Below, in pieces: positions 23,496-31,257 of a stretch of DNA of 64,000 nt. A program made the translations under genes and the position numbers. The stretch comes from Natronoarchaeum mannanilyticum. GTDB lineage: Archaea; Halobacteriota; Halobacteria; Halobacteriales; Natronoarchaeaceae. The number at the start of each line of letters is the position of its first letter. Within the stretch, counting starts at the first letter, position 1. Under the pieces are notes generated by a model. The model was not told the origin of the DNA and made no database searches. It saw only the letters and a list, made by a program, of their open reading frames with translations. The stretch spans positions 62,001-126,000 of the forward strand of contig NZ_BAAADV010000002.1 in assembly GCF_039522665.1 (NCBI RefSeq), in the 5' to 3' direction.

Positions 23496-25586
23496 ATGCG
23501 GCAACGCATCACCGCGGCACTGATGATCGTCGTCGTGACGACCAGCGTCGGGCTGGTCGGCGCGGCGCCCGCAGCGGCGGGAGATACAGCAGCGGCAACC
23601 TCGAACCACGCGGCGTCGGTGACGTTCGCCGATCAGACGTCCGGCGGCACGACGGTCACCGTCGACGAGGTGACGCTCCCCGACGGCGGCTTCGTGACGA
23701 TCCACGACAGCAGCCTCGCCGACGGCGAAACGCTCGGCAGCGTCGCCGGCACGAGCGCGTACCTCGAAGCGGGCACCCACGAGAACGTGACGGTCACGCT
23801 CGCGGACTCGCTGAACGATGACGAGCGGCTCACCGCGATGGCCCACCGCGACACCGACGGCGACCGCGCGTACACGTTCGTCTCCAGCAACGGCGAGGCC
23901 GACGGTCCCTACACCGCCGACGGCGGCGCCGTCGCGGCGAGCGCGAACGTGACGGTCTCGGCCGCGGTGTCGATCTCCGACCAGCCCACCGACGGCGGCT
24001 CGATCGTCGTCGACTCGGTCGAGCTCTCGGAGGGCGGGTTCGTGACGATCCACGACGCCAGCCTGCTCGACGGCGAGACGTTCGCGAGCGTCCGGGGCAC
24101 CAGCGAGTACCTCGAAGCGGGCCACCACGAGAACGTGCGGGTCCACCTCGACGACGAACTCTCGGAGAACGCGACCGTGATCCCGATGCCCCACACCGAC
24201 TCGAACGACAACGAGATGTACGACTTCGTCGCCGAAGAGGGCGGCGCCGACGGTCCCTACGTCGACGACGACGGCGCGATCGTCGACACCGCGACCGCGA
24301 CAGTCCAGGCCGAAGCGAGCGCAACCTTCGACGCTCAGGCCTCGGGCGGCAACCACGTCACCGTCGAGCGGGTGTTCGTGCCCGAGGGCGGCTTCGTCGC
24401 GATGCACGACTCATCGATCAACGACGGCGAGACGTTCGACAGCGTTCGCGGCACCAGTGAGTACCTCTCACCCGGGCTGCACCACGACGTGACGGTCGCC
24501 CTCGACGATCCGCTGACCGAGGACGACACGCTCGTCGCGATGCCCCACACGGACTCGAACGGTAACGAGACCTACGACTTCGTCGCCGAGGAGGGCGGCG
24601 CAGACGGCCCCTACACCGCTGACGGCGGCGCGGTCGTCGACGTCGGGATGGTCACCGTCTCGGCCTCAGTCTCGCTCGCCGACCAGACGTCCGACGGCAC
24701 CAGCGTCGTCGTCGAGGACGTCGATCTCTCCGAGGGCGGGTTCGTGACGATCCACGACTCCAGCCTGTTCGCCGGCGAGACGCTCGGCAGCGTGATCGGC
24801 ACGAGCGCGTACCTCGAAGCGGGCCACCACGCGAACGTGACCGTCACGCTCGATGAGCCGATCAGCGAGACGCGTTCGCTCGTCGCGATGCCTCACACGG
24901 ACTCGAACAGCAACGAGATGTACGACTTCGTCGAGAACGAGGGCGGCGCCGACGGTCCCTTCACCGCCGACGGCGGCGCGGTCGTCGACGCCGGGACGGT
25001 GAGCGTTCCGGCCGCAGTCTCGATCAGCGACCAGGAGAGCGACGGATCAATCGTCGTCGACTCCGTCACGCTCTCGAACGGCGGGTTCGTCACGATCCAC
25101 GACGCGACGGTTCTCGACGGCGCTGTGTTCGATAGCGTTCGCGGCACCAGCGAGTACCTCGGTCCGGGTACCCACGAGAACGTCGAGATCAGTCTCGACA
25201 GCCCCTACGAGGAAGACGGCGTCGCGGTCGCGATGCCCCACATGGACACGGACGGCGACGAGACGTACGACTTCGTCGCCGACGAGGGCGCGAGCGACGG
25301 GCCCTACACCGCTAACGGCGGCGCCATCGTCGCCGACGCGTCGGTGATGGCGTCCGGCGGCCTGGACGAATCGGACGGGATGAACGAGTCTGACGACATG
25401 GACGACTCCGACGACATGGACGGGTCTGACGGGATGGACGACACGGACGAGTCCAGCGGGATGGACGACGCCGACAGCTCGGACGACGAGTCCGCCGAGT
25501 CGGACGGCAGCCCCGGCTTCGGCGTCGCGATCGCCGCGCTCTCGCTGCTGGGCGCGGGCCTGATCGCCCTGCGGTCCCGCCGGTAA
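23496..25586 (+). CDS. Surface protein with five tandem DUF7282-like repeats and PGF-CTERM anchor
   Basis: A Sec signal (MRQRITAALMIVVVTTSVG) leads the 696-residue protein. Five repeats of about 115 residues follow, each running from a DQ(T/P/E) strand through GGFVTIHDSS, GETLGSV-GTSAYL and AMPHTDSN to ADGPYTADGGA. A Ser/Asp/Met-rich spacer (about 625-665) precedes PGFGVAIAALSLLGAG and RSRR, the PGF-CTERM signal cut by archaeosortase A and linked to lipid. Repeats are alike at DNA level, implying recent duplication. A TATA-like TTTAAATA at 23469-23476 fixes the start at 23496. The function is unknown; it is likely cell-surface binding or protection. Confidence 0.85.
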   Translation: MRQRITAALMIVVVTTSVGLVGAAPAAAGDTAAATSNHAASVTFADQTSGGTTVTVDEVTLPDGGFVTIHDSSLADGETLGSVAGTSAYLEAGTHENVTVTLADSLNDDERLTAMAHRDTDGDRAYTFVSSNGEADGPYTADGGAVAASANVTVSAAVSISDQPTDGGSIVVDSVELSEGGFVTIHDASLLDGETFASVRGTSEYLEAGHHENVRVHLDDELSENATVIPMPHTDSNDNEMYDFVAEEGGADGPYVDDDGAIVDTATATVQAEASATFDAQASGGNHVTVERVFVPEGGFVAMHDSSINDGETFDSVRGTSEYLSPGLHHDVTVALDDPLTEDDTLVAMPHTDSNGNETYDFVAEEGGADGPYTADGGAVVDVGMVTVSASVSLADQTSDGTSVVVEDVDLSEGGFVTIHDSSLFAGETLGSVIGTSAYLEAGHHANVTVTLDEPISETRSLVAMPHTDSNSNEMYDFVENEGGADGPFTADGGAVVDAGTVSVPAAVSISDQESDGSIVVDSVTLSNGGFVTIHDATVLDGAVFDSVRGTSEYLGPGTHENVEISLDSPYEEDGVAVAMPHMDTDGDETYDFVADEGASDGPYTANGGAIVADASVMASGGLDESDGMNESDDMDDSDDMDGSDGMDDTDESSGMDDADSSDDESAESDGSPGFGVAIAALSLLGAGLIALRSRR

Positions 25587-25749
25587 CCTGGCGCTTTCGG
25601 CCCTCCCCACGCGTTCGACGCTCTTTTTCGCCGCCGATTTCGCACCGACGAGCGCCCGCTCGCGATACCCCCGAGCCTGCGGGACGCCGACCGCGCCGCG
25701 GCGCCGCCGATTCCACCGACTCCGTGGGACGCCGAAGTCGGACGACGTC

Positions 25750-27513
25750 CTACACCGGGCTGACCAGCATCTGCTGGTCGCCCAGGTAGCGCTGCATCCC
25801 CTCGGCGGCCCGGTAGGCCAGCGCGCCGACCGTGCCGGTCGGGTTGTAGCCGCTGTTGTGCGGGAACGCCGACGCGCCCGGGATGAACAGGTTCTCGGCG
25901 TCCCAGCACTGGAGGTAGCTGTTGACGACCGACTGCGAGGGGTCCGACCCCATGATCGCCCCGCCGGTGTTGTGCGTCGACTGGTAGGGGACGATGTCGA
26001 AACTCCCCTCCAGGGACGTGTTGCCCTCGACGGTCTCGGCGCCCATCTCCTCCATGATCTCCACGAGCTGCGGGCCGATGTGCTCGACGAGATTCCGGTC
26101 CTGCGGACGCCAGTCGAACGTCATCCGCAGGAGCGGGTTGCCGTACTGGTCGGTGTAGGTCGGATCCAGATCGAGATAGTTGCGCCGGAACGGCATCACC
26201 GCGCCCTGGGCGGCGATCGACAGCGTGCTGTGGTTGTTCTCCAGGCTCCGGGCCTTGAACTCCGAGCCCCACGACGGGACGTCCTCCTGGACCGGGTTGT
26301 TCACGATCGGCCGGTCGCCCGTCTGGGAGATCGCGACGTTGCCGCCGTGGAGGAAATCGAGGTCCGCGTGGTCGAAGTTGTCGCCGTTGTAGTCGTCGAT
26401 CGACGCCCCCAGCGCCCCGGCGCCCATGTAGAGGTTGAACTGCTCGTCGAAGAACCCTGTCGCGCTGGCCTGGAAGTTCTGGTAGCAGTAGTTCTTCCCC
26501 ACGACGCCCTCGCCGGTCTCGGGGTCGTACGGCTCGCCGATTCCCGACAGCAGGAGGAGCCGAACGTTGTTGAGGACGTACGCGGTCAGCGCGACCGATC
26601 GCGCGGGCTGCTCGTACACGTCGCCGGTCTGCTCGTCGACGTACCGGACGCCGGTCACGCGGCCCGCGTTCTCGTCGTACATCAGCTCGACGACGTTCGA
26701 GTGGGTCCGGAGCTCGTAGTTGCCGGTCCGCTGGGCGACCGGAATGACGGTGAGGATCGGCGAGGACTTCGCGCCCCACTCGCAGCCGAAGCGCTCGCAG
26801 AACCCGCAGTACTGGCAGGCGCCAAGCTGAGCGCCGTCGGGGTTGGTGTACTCCTCGGAGAGGTTCGCGGAGGGCGCCATGAACGGGTTGTAGCCGAGGT
26901 TCTCCGTCGCCTCGATGAATCGCTCGAGCGCCGGCGGCGTCTCCATCGGCGGGAGCGGATAGTCCCGCGCCCGGGCGCCCTCGTAGGGGTTGCCCGCCTC
27001 CTGCGTTTCGCCCTGCAGGTTCCCGGCCGCTCCCGAGATCCCGGCCATGTACTCGAACGTGTCGTAGTACGGCTCGAGTTCCTCGTAGGTGATCCCCCAG
27101 TCCTGCAGCATCATGTTCTCGGGGATCGCGTCCCGTCCGTAGCGCTCGATCGTGTGCGAGCGAATCTGGAAGTCGTACGGCAGGAAGCGCCAGGTCTGAC
27201 CGTTCCAGTGGACGCCCGCGCCGCCGACGCCGGTCCCCGGCAGGAAGGCGCCGTACCGCCGCATCGGCAGGGCCGTCTGGTCGACGTTGTTTCTGAAGGT
27301 GATCGTCTCCTTCGAGAGGTCCTGCATCAGCTTGTACCGGAGCGCGTACCCCAGCTCGTCGTGGACCGTCAGGAAGTCCTCGGTCGACACCTCGCCGCCC
27401 CGTTCCAGGCCGACGACCTCGTAGCCCGCCTCCGAGAGTTCTTTGCCCACGATTCCGCCGGTCCAGCCGACGCCGACCGTCACGACGTCGACCGGATCGA
27501 GTTGTTGTGCCAT
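25750..27513 (-). CDS. GMC family oxidoreductase, large (FAD) subunit
   Basis: The 587-residue product opens with a Rossmann FAD-binding strand containing GVGWTGG and LERGG, continues with PMRRYG and GTGVGGAGVHWNG, and ends with HNTGGAIMG and ASAFPHNSGYNPTGTVGAL, the GMC C-terminal signature with the active-site His. A CxxCxxCxxxxC cluster at about residue 220 resembles the iron-sulfur segment of membrane-bound sugar and alcohol dehydrogenases. The gene at 27630 encodes the matching small subunit just upstream. Together they would oxidise a sugar, gluconate or alcohol and deliver electrons to the respiratory chain. The substrate cannot be told. Confidence 0.88.
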   Translation of the reverse strand: MAQQLDPVDVVTVGVGWTGGIVGKELSEAGYEVVGLERGGEVSTEDFLTVHDELGYALRYKLMQDLSKETITFRNNVDQTALPMRRYGAFLPGTGVGGAGVHWNGQTWRFLPYDFQIRSHTIERYGRDAIPENMMLQDWGITYEELEPYYDTFEYMAGISGAAGNLQGETQEAGNPYEGARARDYPLPPMETPPALERFIEATENLGYNPFMAPSANLSEEYTNPDGAQLGACQYCGFCERFGCEWGAKSSPILTVIPVAQRTGNYELRTHSNVVELMYDENAGRVTGVRYVDEQTGDVYEQPARSVALTAYVLNNVRLLLLSGIGEPYDPETGEGVVGKNYCYQNFQASATGFFDEQFNLYMGAGALGASIDDYNGDNFDHADLDFLHGGNVAISQTGDRPIVNNPVQEDVPSWGSEFKARSLENNHSTLSIAAQGAVMPFRRNYLDLDPTYTDQYGNPLLRMTFDWRPQDRNLVEHIGPQLVEIMEEMGAETVEGNTSLEGSFDIVPYQSTHNTGGAIMGSDPSQSVVNSYLQCWDAENLFIPGASAFPHNSGYNPTGTVGALAYRAAEGMQRYLGDQQMLVSPV

Positions 27514-27629
27514 CTGTGATGTTCGGTCGTGCGCTGCAATCCGGCAGCGCGTCGTTGGTCGCCCCGTACTCGGTCCCGTCGCCCCGCTCTCTCCTCGATC
27601 TGCGATGGTCTACGCGCCGGCGGCGCCGC

Positions 27630-28694
27630 TCAGTGCGAGTGTCCCGAACTGTTCGCTCCTCCTCCTCCTTCGCCTGCGACGTTGCCGTCGCTGCCGCCGC
27701 CGTCCGACGCGTTGCCGCCGTCCGACGCGTTGCCGCCGTCCGACGCGTTGCCGCCGTCCGATGAGTTCCCCGTCGGGTCGCCGCCTCCGTCAGTCGCGTT
27801 CTCTTCCGACACGTTGGCGGCCTCGGTCACGTTGCCGGCCGCCGGATCGACGCCGCCGGTCGGTCCGAGATCGGCGACCTGATCGACGTCGTCGGCAATC
27901 GAGCGGTACTCCTCGGGCGCGACGTACTCCTCCTGATCGATGATCTGTCGGTAGCTGCCCAGCGCGCCCGGCGTCCCGGGGAAGTTCTTCAGTCGCCAGC
28001 CGACCATCTCGCGGTTCCCGCCGTACATCGGGTCGGCGAACATCCCTTCGAGGGTGTTCTGTCGCAGCATCCGGAAGAACGCCTCCGGCGTGACGCCCCG
28101 GAAGGTGTCGACCTCGCCGCGCTGGAGCGACTCGATCACGTCGTCCTGCTGGCCGGGATCGAGGTCGACGAAGCTCGACCCGTACTCGTTCTGGCAGTAC
28201 TCCTCGACGTAGTCCAGCGAGTGGTCGTACACCTGGTTCGGCGCCATCGGGAACTGCCACCCCTGCGTGGCGCTGGGTTCGATGTTCTCGAAGGCGATCT
28301 CCGCGCCCGGCCCGGCGCGGTCGCCCTCCTCGACGAACGGCGTCACCGGTTCGACGCCCGCGAACGGTCCGTCCATGTACCACCGCTCCCCCCGGCCCCA
28401 GGCGTCGTTGAGCTGCCGGTCGATGAAGTAGACGACCCCCGCCTCGGGCGCGCCCGGCCCGTTCTCGTCGGACGGGTAGATGCGCGCCGTCATCGCGTGG
28501 ACCAGCTCGGCCTGTTCGATCGTGAAGTACTGCAGCCCCTCCGGTTCGAGCTCTACCTCCTGCATCTGGTCGACGTCGAAGTCGTCGGTGAACCACCCCT
28601 CGGGGTCGATCGCCAGCCCGCCGGCAACGACGCCGCCGCCGACCTTCATCGCGTCTCTGCGCGTAAAATCGAGCGGTTTGTCTTGATCTGACAC
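27630..28694 (-). CDS. Gluconate 2-dehydrogenase subunit 3-like protein with twin-arginine signal
   Basis: The GTG at 28694 gives a 354-residue protein starting VSDQDKPLDFTRRDAMKVGGG, a twin-arginine-type signal that would carry the large subunit out with it. The domain at about 40-270 (FTIEQAELVHAMTARIYPSD, PEAGVVYFIDRQL, GTPGALGSYR) is the gluconate dehydrogenase small-subunit family. The C-terminus is a disordered tail of NASDGG repeats and GGGGANSSGHSH. It is 116 bases upstream of the GMC subunit on the same strand, so one operon is likely. An alternative TTG start at 28721 lacks support. Confidence 0.85.
   Translation of the reverse strand: MSDQDKPLDFTRRDAMKVGGGVVAGGLAIDPEGWFTDDFDVDQMQEVELEPEGLQYFTIEQAELVHAMTARIYPSDENGPGAPEAGVVYFIDRQLNDAWGRGERWYMDGPFAGVEPVTPFVEEGDRAGPGAEIAFENIEPSATQGWQFPMAPNQVYDHSLDYVEEYCQNEYGSSFVDLDPGQQDDVIESLQRGEVDTFRGVTPEAFFRMLRQNTLEGMFADPMYGGNREMVGWRLKNFPGTPGALGSYRQIIDQEEYVAPEEYRSIADDVDQVADLGPTGGVDPAAGNVTEAANVSEENATDGGGDPTGNSSDGGNASDGGNASDGGNASDGGGSDGNVAGEGGGGANSSGHSH
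27696..27767. repeat. 18-bp tandem repeat encoding NASDGG, 3 exact + 1 diverged copies
   Basis: The unit GCCGCCGTCCGACGCGTT occurs exactly three times in a row (27696-27749) and once with changes (27750-27767), inside the tail of the small dehydrogenase subunit. Each unit adds an N-A-S sequon, a possible N-glycosylation site. Confidence 0.85.
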
Positions 28695-29063
28695 GCGTTG
28701 ACATCCAACACTACCGTTCAAAACTGTATTCGAAGATCGGTTAGATAATCCTCATGTATCGTCTGTCGTGACACTCGTCGGTATCGAGGCGTCCGTCGAC
28801 AGTGTTCGAGGGTTACCGGTACGCGATGTGACCGTAATTCGGCTGGCCGGACGAGCCCGCACCGGTCGCGCCCGCGTCGACGAATCAAGACCTGTCGCGA
28901 GCCAAAACGTCTCGGTCGACCCGGTATCCGCGAGCGGTGACCCGTGGTCGCGACGACACGTCCGCCGGTGAACAGCTACTGCAGCTGTCACGGCGCTACG
29001 CGCAGGATCATGCAGTCTCGCCCGGTCGTGCCGCCCCCGTCCGCGCCAGGCGCACGCCGACGC
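28695..29063. other. Intergenic, no gene seen
   Basis: About 370 bases. The left end should contain the promoter of the dehydrogenase operon (AATACAGTTTTGAA region at about 28725). Short frames on both strands are Arg/Thr/Ser-rich and not gene-like. Nothing else recognised. Confidence 0.45.
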
Positions 29064-29483
29064 TCACAGAAGCGTGACGGCGACCCGGTGCTCGTCGTCG
29101 GTCGCCAGCGTTACCTCGTCGACGACGCACTCGCGGACCGCTTCGCGCCACGCCGCCACGGCATCCTGATGGCGTTCGCGGTGGCGCTCGCGGGTGTACT
29201 CGGCGTCGGGATCGGCGCGGAGGGCGTCTTCCGTCTCCGCCGGCTCGGGGTACGCGGGCGGCTCGTCGACCAGTTCTCGGGGACCGACGTGGATCGGCGC
29301 CGGCGCGTCGTAGGCGTCGTCGCCGGGGACGTGGAGCCGGGCTCGCATCCGCCCGCTGAAGGGTGGCGTGATCCGGAGCACGGCGTCGCCGCCGCTTCGC
29401 ATCTCGGCTTCGAGCGCCGCCGCCAGATCGTCGCCGCGGACGGCGATCGACCGGATCGCGGTCGGATCGTCTGACTCCGCCAT
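29064..29483 (-). CDS. Hypothetical haloarchaeal protein, 139 aa
   Basis: Soluble, acidic protein with VLRITPPFSGRMRARLHVPG, an ordered-looking segment, and a helical C-terminal part ending DEHRVAVTLL. I do not recognise a named family, but the composition is that of a true gene and the ATG at 29483 follows a promoter-sized spacer. It ends in a strand-like segment. Function unknown. Confidence 0.6.
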   Translation of the reverse strand: MAESDDPTAIRSIAVRGDDLAAALEAEMRSGGDAVLRITPPFSGRMRARLHVPGDDAYDAPAPIHVGPRELVDEPPAYPEPAETEDALRADPDAEYTRERHRERHQDAVAAWREAVRECVVDEVTLATDDEHRVAVTLL

Positions 29484-29562
29484 CGACGGCGGTTGGGGCC
29501 GAACCCACTTAGCGGTCCCGCGGAACGACGCTACCGCCGTACCGGGCCATCGCTACTGAAGT

Positions 29563-29649
29563 AGGAGTGTGAGAAGTTTGCGAGGGCAAGACGCTCCGTC
29601 TTGCCGCACTGTTTGGCAGTGCGAGGGATGCGATTTGAACGCATGGACC
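29563..29649. repeat. 87-bp direct repeat, copy 1 (tRNA-Leu 3' half and flank)
   Basis: Identical over 87 bases to 29777-29863. It covers the 3' third of tRNA-Leu and 57 bases beyond its 3' end, including the hairpin GGCAAGACG-CTC-CGTCTTGCC. The duplication is recent or kept identical by conversion. Confidence 0.9.
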
Positions 29650-29776
29650 ACGGGAAGACGGTCGCCTCGCTGACGCTCGGCGCTGCGACTTCCCTGCCTC
29701 GACTCGCTTCGCTCGCCGAGACTCTACAGGAGCGGATCTTGAGTTCGTCCCCGTACCCAGCCATTGCTACCAAAGC
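29620..29776 (-). pseudogene. Broken duplicate of tRNA-Leu (CAA) with an insertion in the variable arm
   Basis: On the complement the 3' part (T-arm and acceptor 3' strand, 29620-29649) is identical to the intact tRNA. The anticodon-arm region (about 29724-29746) still reads CTCAAGA, but the 5' acceptor strand has decayed and no longer pairs. About 74 bases containing GAGCGAAGCGAG-type palindromes and a 45-base hairpin element are inserted in the variable arm (29650-29723). It is not expected to make a working tRNA. Confidence 0.7.
29651..29695 (-). repeat. Hairpin element inside the tRNA-Leu pseudogene (copy 2)
   Basis: On the complement the sequence runs from GAAGTCGCAGCGC to CGACCGTCTTCCCGTGG and matches 2991-3032 near tRNA-Ile, except for three single-base indels and a few substitutions. 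Flanks extend the stem here (GGGAAG/CTTCCC). Confidence 0.55.
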
Positions 29777-29863
29777 AGGAGTGTGAGAAGTTTGCGAGGG
29801 CAAGACGCTCCGTCTTGCCGCACTGTTTGGCAGTGCGAGGGATGCGATTTGAACGCATGGACC
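29777..29863. repeat. 87-bp direct repeat, copy 2 (at the intact tRNA-Leu)
   Basis: Identical to 29563-29649 at an offset of 214 bases. This is the parental copy, as it continues into the complete tRNA-Leu. Confidence 0.9.
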
Positions 29864-29917
29864 TCTACAGGAGCGGATCTTGAGTCCGCCGCCGTTTCCG
29901 GGCTTGGCTACCCTCGC
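29834..29917 (-). tRNA. tRNA-Leu (CAA)
   Basis: On the complement, acceptor GCGAGGG pairs with CCCTCGC. The anticodon stem GCGGA/TCCGC encloses CTCAAGA (CAA), a long variable arm is present, and the T-arm is ATGCG-TTCAAAT-CGCAT. It is 84 nt, a class II tRNA without an encoded CCA. Confidence 0.95.
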
Positions 29918-29980
29918 ACGCACCCGGAGGAACGAACTCGCCCACGTTTAAGGCATCGGTTTCCCGGAGTCCGGGGGCCG

Positions 29981-30388
29981 TCAGCGGTCGGCGTACGCCG
30001 CTTCGACGCGGCGCCGAAGTTCGGATTCCGCGGGCGCGTACGCGAGATGTGCTTCGCAGTCGCAGTCCGAGGCGCCGAACCCCTCGACCGGTCCCCCTGG
30101 AAGATCCCTCGCGACGGCACACTCCACGTCGGCGCCCGGCGCGCGAACGACGTCCCGGAGTGCCGCGGCGTCGTGGCCGAGGAGGTAATCGACGTGCCAG
30201 TGGCGCACGTCGTGCTCACCCGACGCGACGCGCCGATGGCGGTCGACGCGGGAGAAGCCGCCGGCTCCCAGCGCGGAGCCGGTGTAGGCGTACCAGCCCC
30301 GGTCGAGGGGGCGCACTCCCAGCGCGCCGACCGACAGATCGATCTCTCGGGAGAGTTCGATCAGCAGCGTGTACGTGCCGCCGTCCAT
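29981..30388 (-). CDS. DUF123/GIY-YIG nuclease-family protein
   Basis: The 135-residue product begins GGTYTLLIELS and has WYAYTGSALG, the GIY-YIG-like strand pair of the DUF123 family, then RVDRHRR, HWHVDYLL and a late CDCEAHL. These small proteins are thought to be nuclease-like, sometimes fused to endonuclease III; activity is unproven. One base separates it from the upstream amphi-Trp gene, so the two form an operon. The ATG at 30388 is the only start consistent with the first strand. Confidence 0.82.
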   Translation of the reverse strand: MDGGTYTLLIELSREIDLSVGALGVRPLDRGWYAYTGSALGAGGFSRVDRHRRVASGEHDVRHWHVDYLLGHDAAALRDVVRAPGADVECAVARDLPGGPVEGFGASDCDCEAHLAYAPAESELRRRVEAAYADR

Positions 30389-30389
30389 C

Positions 30390-30662
30390 CTACTCGACGC
30401 TGACGGGACCGTCCTCCTCGGCGCCGGGCGTCCACTCGATCTCGAACTCGACGCTGAGCTCCTCGCTGCTCCCGCCGGTCTCCCGCTCGGCCTTGATCTC
30501 GAACTCCGGTCGCTCCGAGGGGTCGAGTTCGATCGACTGCTCGCCGGCCGAGAGGCTGATCGACTCGCCGGCGTCGAGCTTGTCGGCGACGGCGCGCAGC
30601 GTCTCGGCGATCTCTGTGCGGGACTGGGCGCGCTCGGACTTGAACAGCACTTCTTCTGGCAT
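30390..30662 (-). CDS. Amphi-Trp domain protein, 90 aa
   Basis: MPEEVLFKSERAQSRTEIAE followed by LRAVADKLDAGESISL and an EFEIKAERE...ELSVEFEIEW pair of strands matches the small amphi-Trp domain, a beta-rich module common in haloarchaea and of unknown role. It is upstream of, and almost touching, the DUF123 gene. A divergent promoter region separates it from the PadR-type regulator. Confidence 0.82.
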   Translation of the reverse strand: MPEEVLFKSERAQSRTEIAETLRAVADKLDAGESISLSAGEQSIELDPSERPEFEIKAERETGGSSEELSVEFEIEWTPGAEEDGPVSVE

Positions 30663-30838
30663 ACTTGCACCTACGTGCCGAATCGGTATAAGCCGGTGGG
30701 CTACGGTCCGACGCGGGCCCGGGTCGTGGCTACCGTCCGTGGTCAGCTGATCCGGCGTGTGACCGTTGAGAACCGATAGATTCCGTCCGAGACGATATCT
30801 TTATTTTCCGACGTTCCAACCACACTGGTAGTTGTCCA

Positions 30839-31114
30839 ATGTACGACCTGACAGGCTTCCAGCGAGACCTCCTGTACGTCGTGGCCGGGCTGGACGATCC
30901 CCACGGGCTCGCGATCAAGGAGGAACTCGAAGAGTACTACGAGAAGGAGATCCACCACGGGCGCCTGTATCCGAATCTCGACACGCTCGTCGAGAAGGGG
31001 CTCGTCGAGAAAGGCGAGCGCGACAGGCGCACCAACGAGTACACGCTGACGCGCCGCGGCCGACGGGAGCTCGAAGCCAGGATCGAGTGGGAGACGGGCT
31101 ACGCGTCGACGTGA
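30839..31114 (+). CDS. PadR family transcriptional regulator, 91 aa
   Basis: The product shows DLTGFQRDLLYVVAGL, GLAIKEELEEYY, GRLYPNLDTLVEKGLV and the wing RRTNEYTLTRRGRREL, all standard for PadR winged helices. Such haloarchaeal PadR proteins are one-domain repressors with unknown ligands. It is divergent from the amphi-Trp operon. Upstream TATCTTTATTTTCC (about 30796-30809) may be its TATA region. Confidence 0.88.
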   Translation: MYDLTGFQRDLLYVVAGLDDPHGLAIKEELEEYYEKEIHHGRLYPNLDTLVEKGLVEKGERDRRTNEYTLTRRGRRELEARIEWETGYAST

Positions 31115-31257
31115 TCGCCCGGGCGTGACCGGCGGCGATTCATCATCCCCGACTCGACCGCTCGCCTGTCAGTCCTCTGGATCCGTCAGCGGGATAGCTC
31201 AGGCGTCGACCCGCGTTCTGCAACGGCTTTAAGGTCGATATTCTCGTATCCTCACCG

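Noticed and set aside
28752..28991. 79-codon minus-strand frame in an intergenic gap
   Set aside because: The product is rich in Thr, Arg and Ser, has no promoter at the right distance, and shows no motif.
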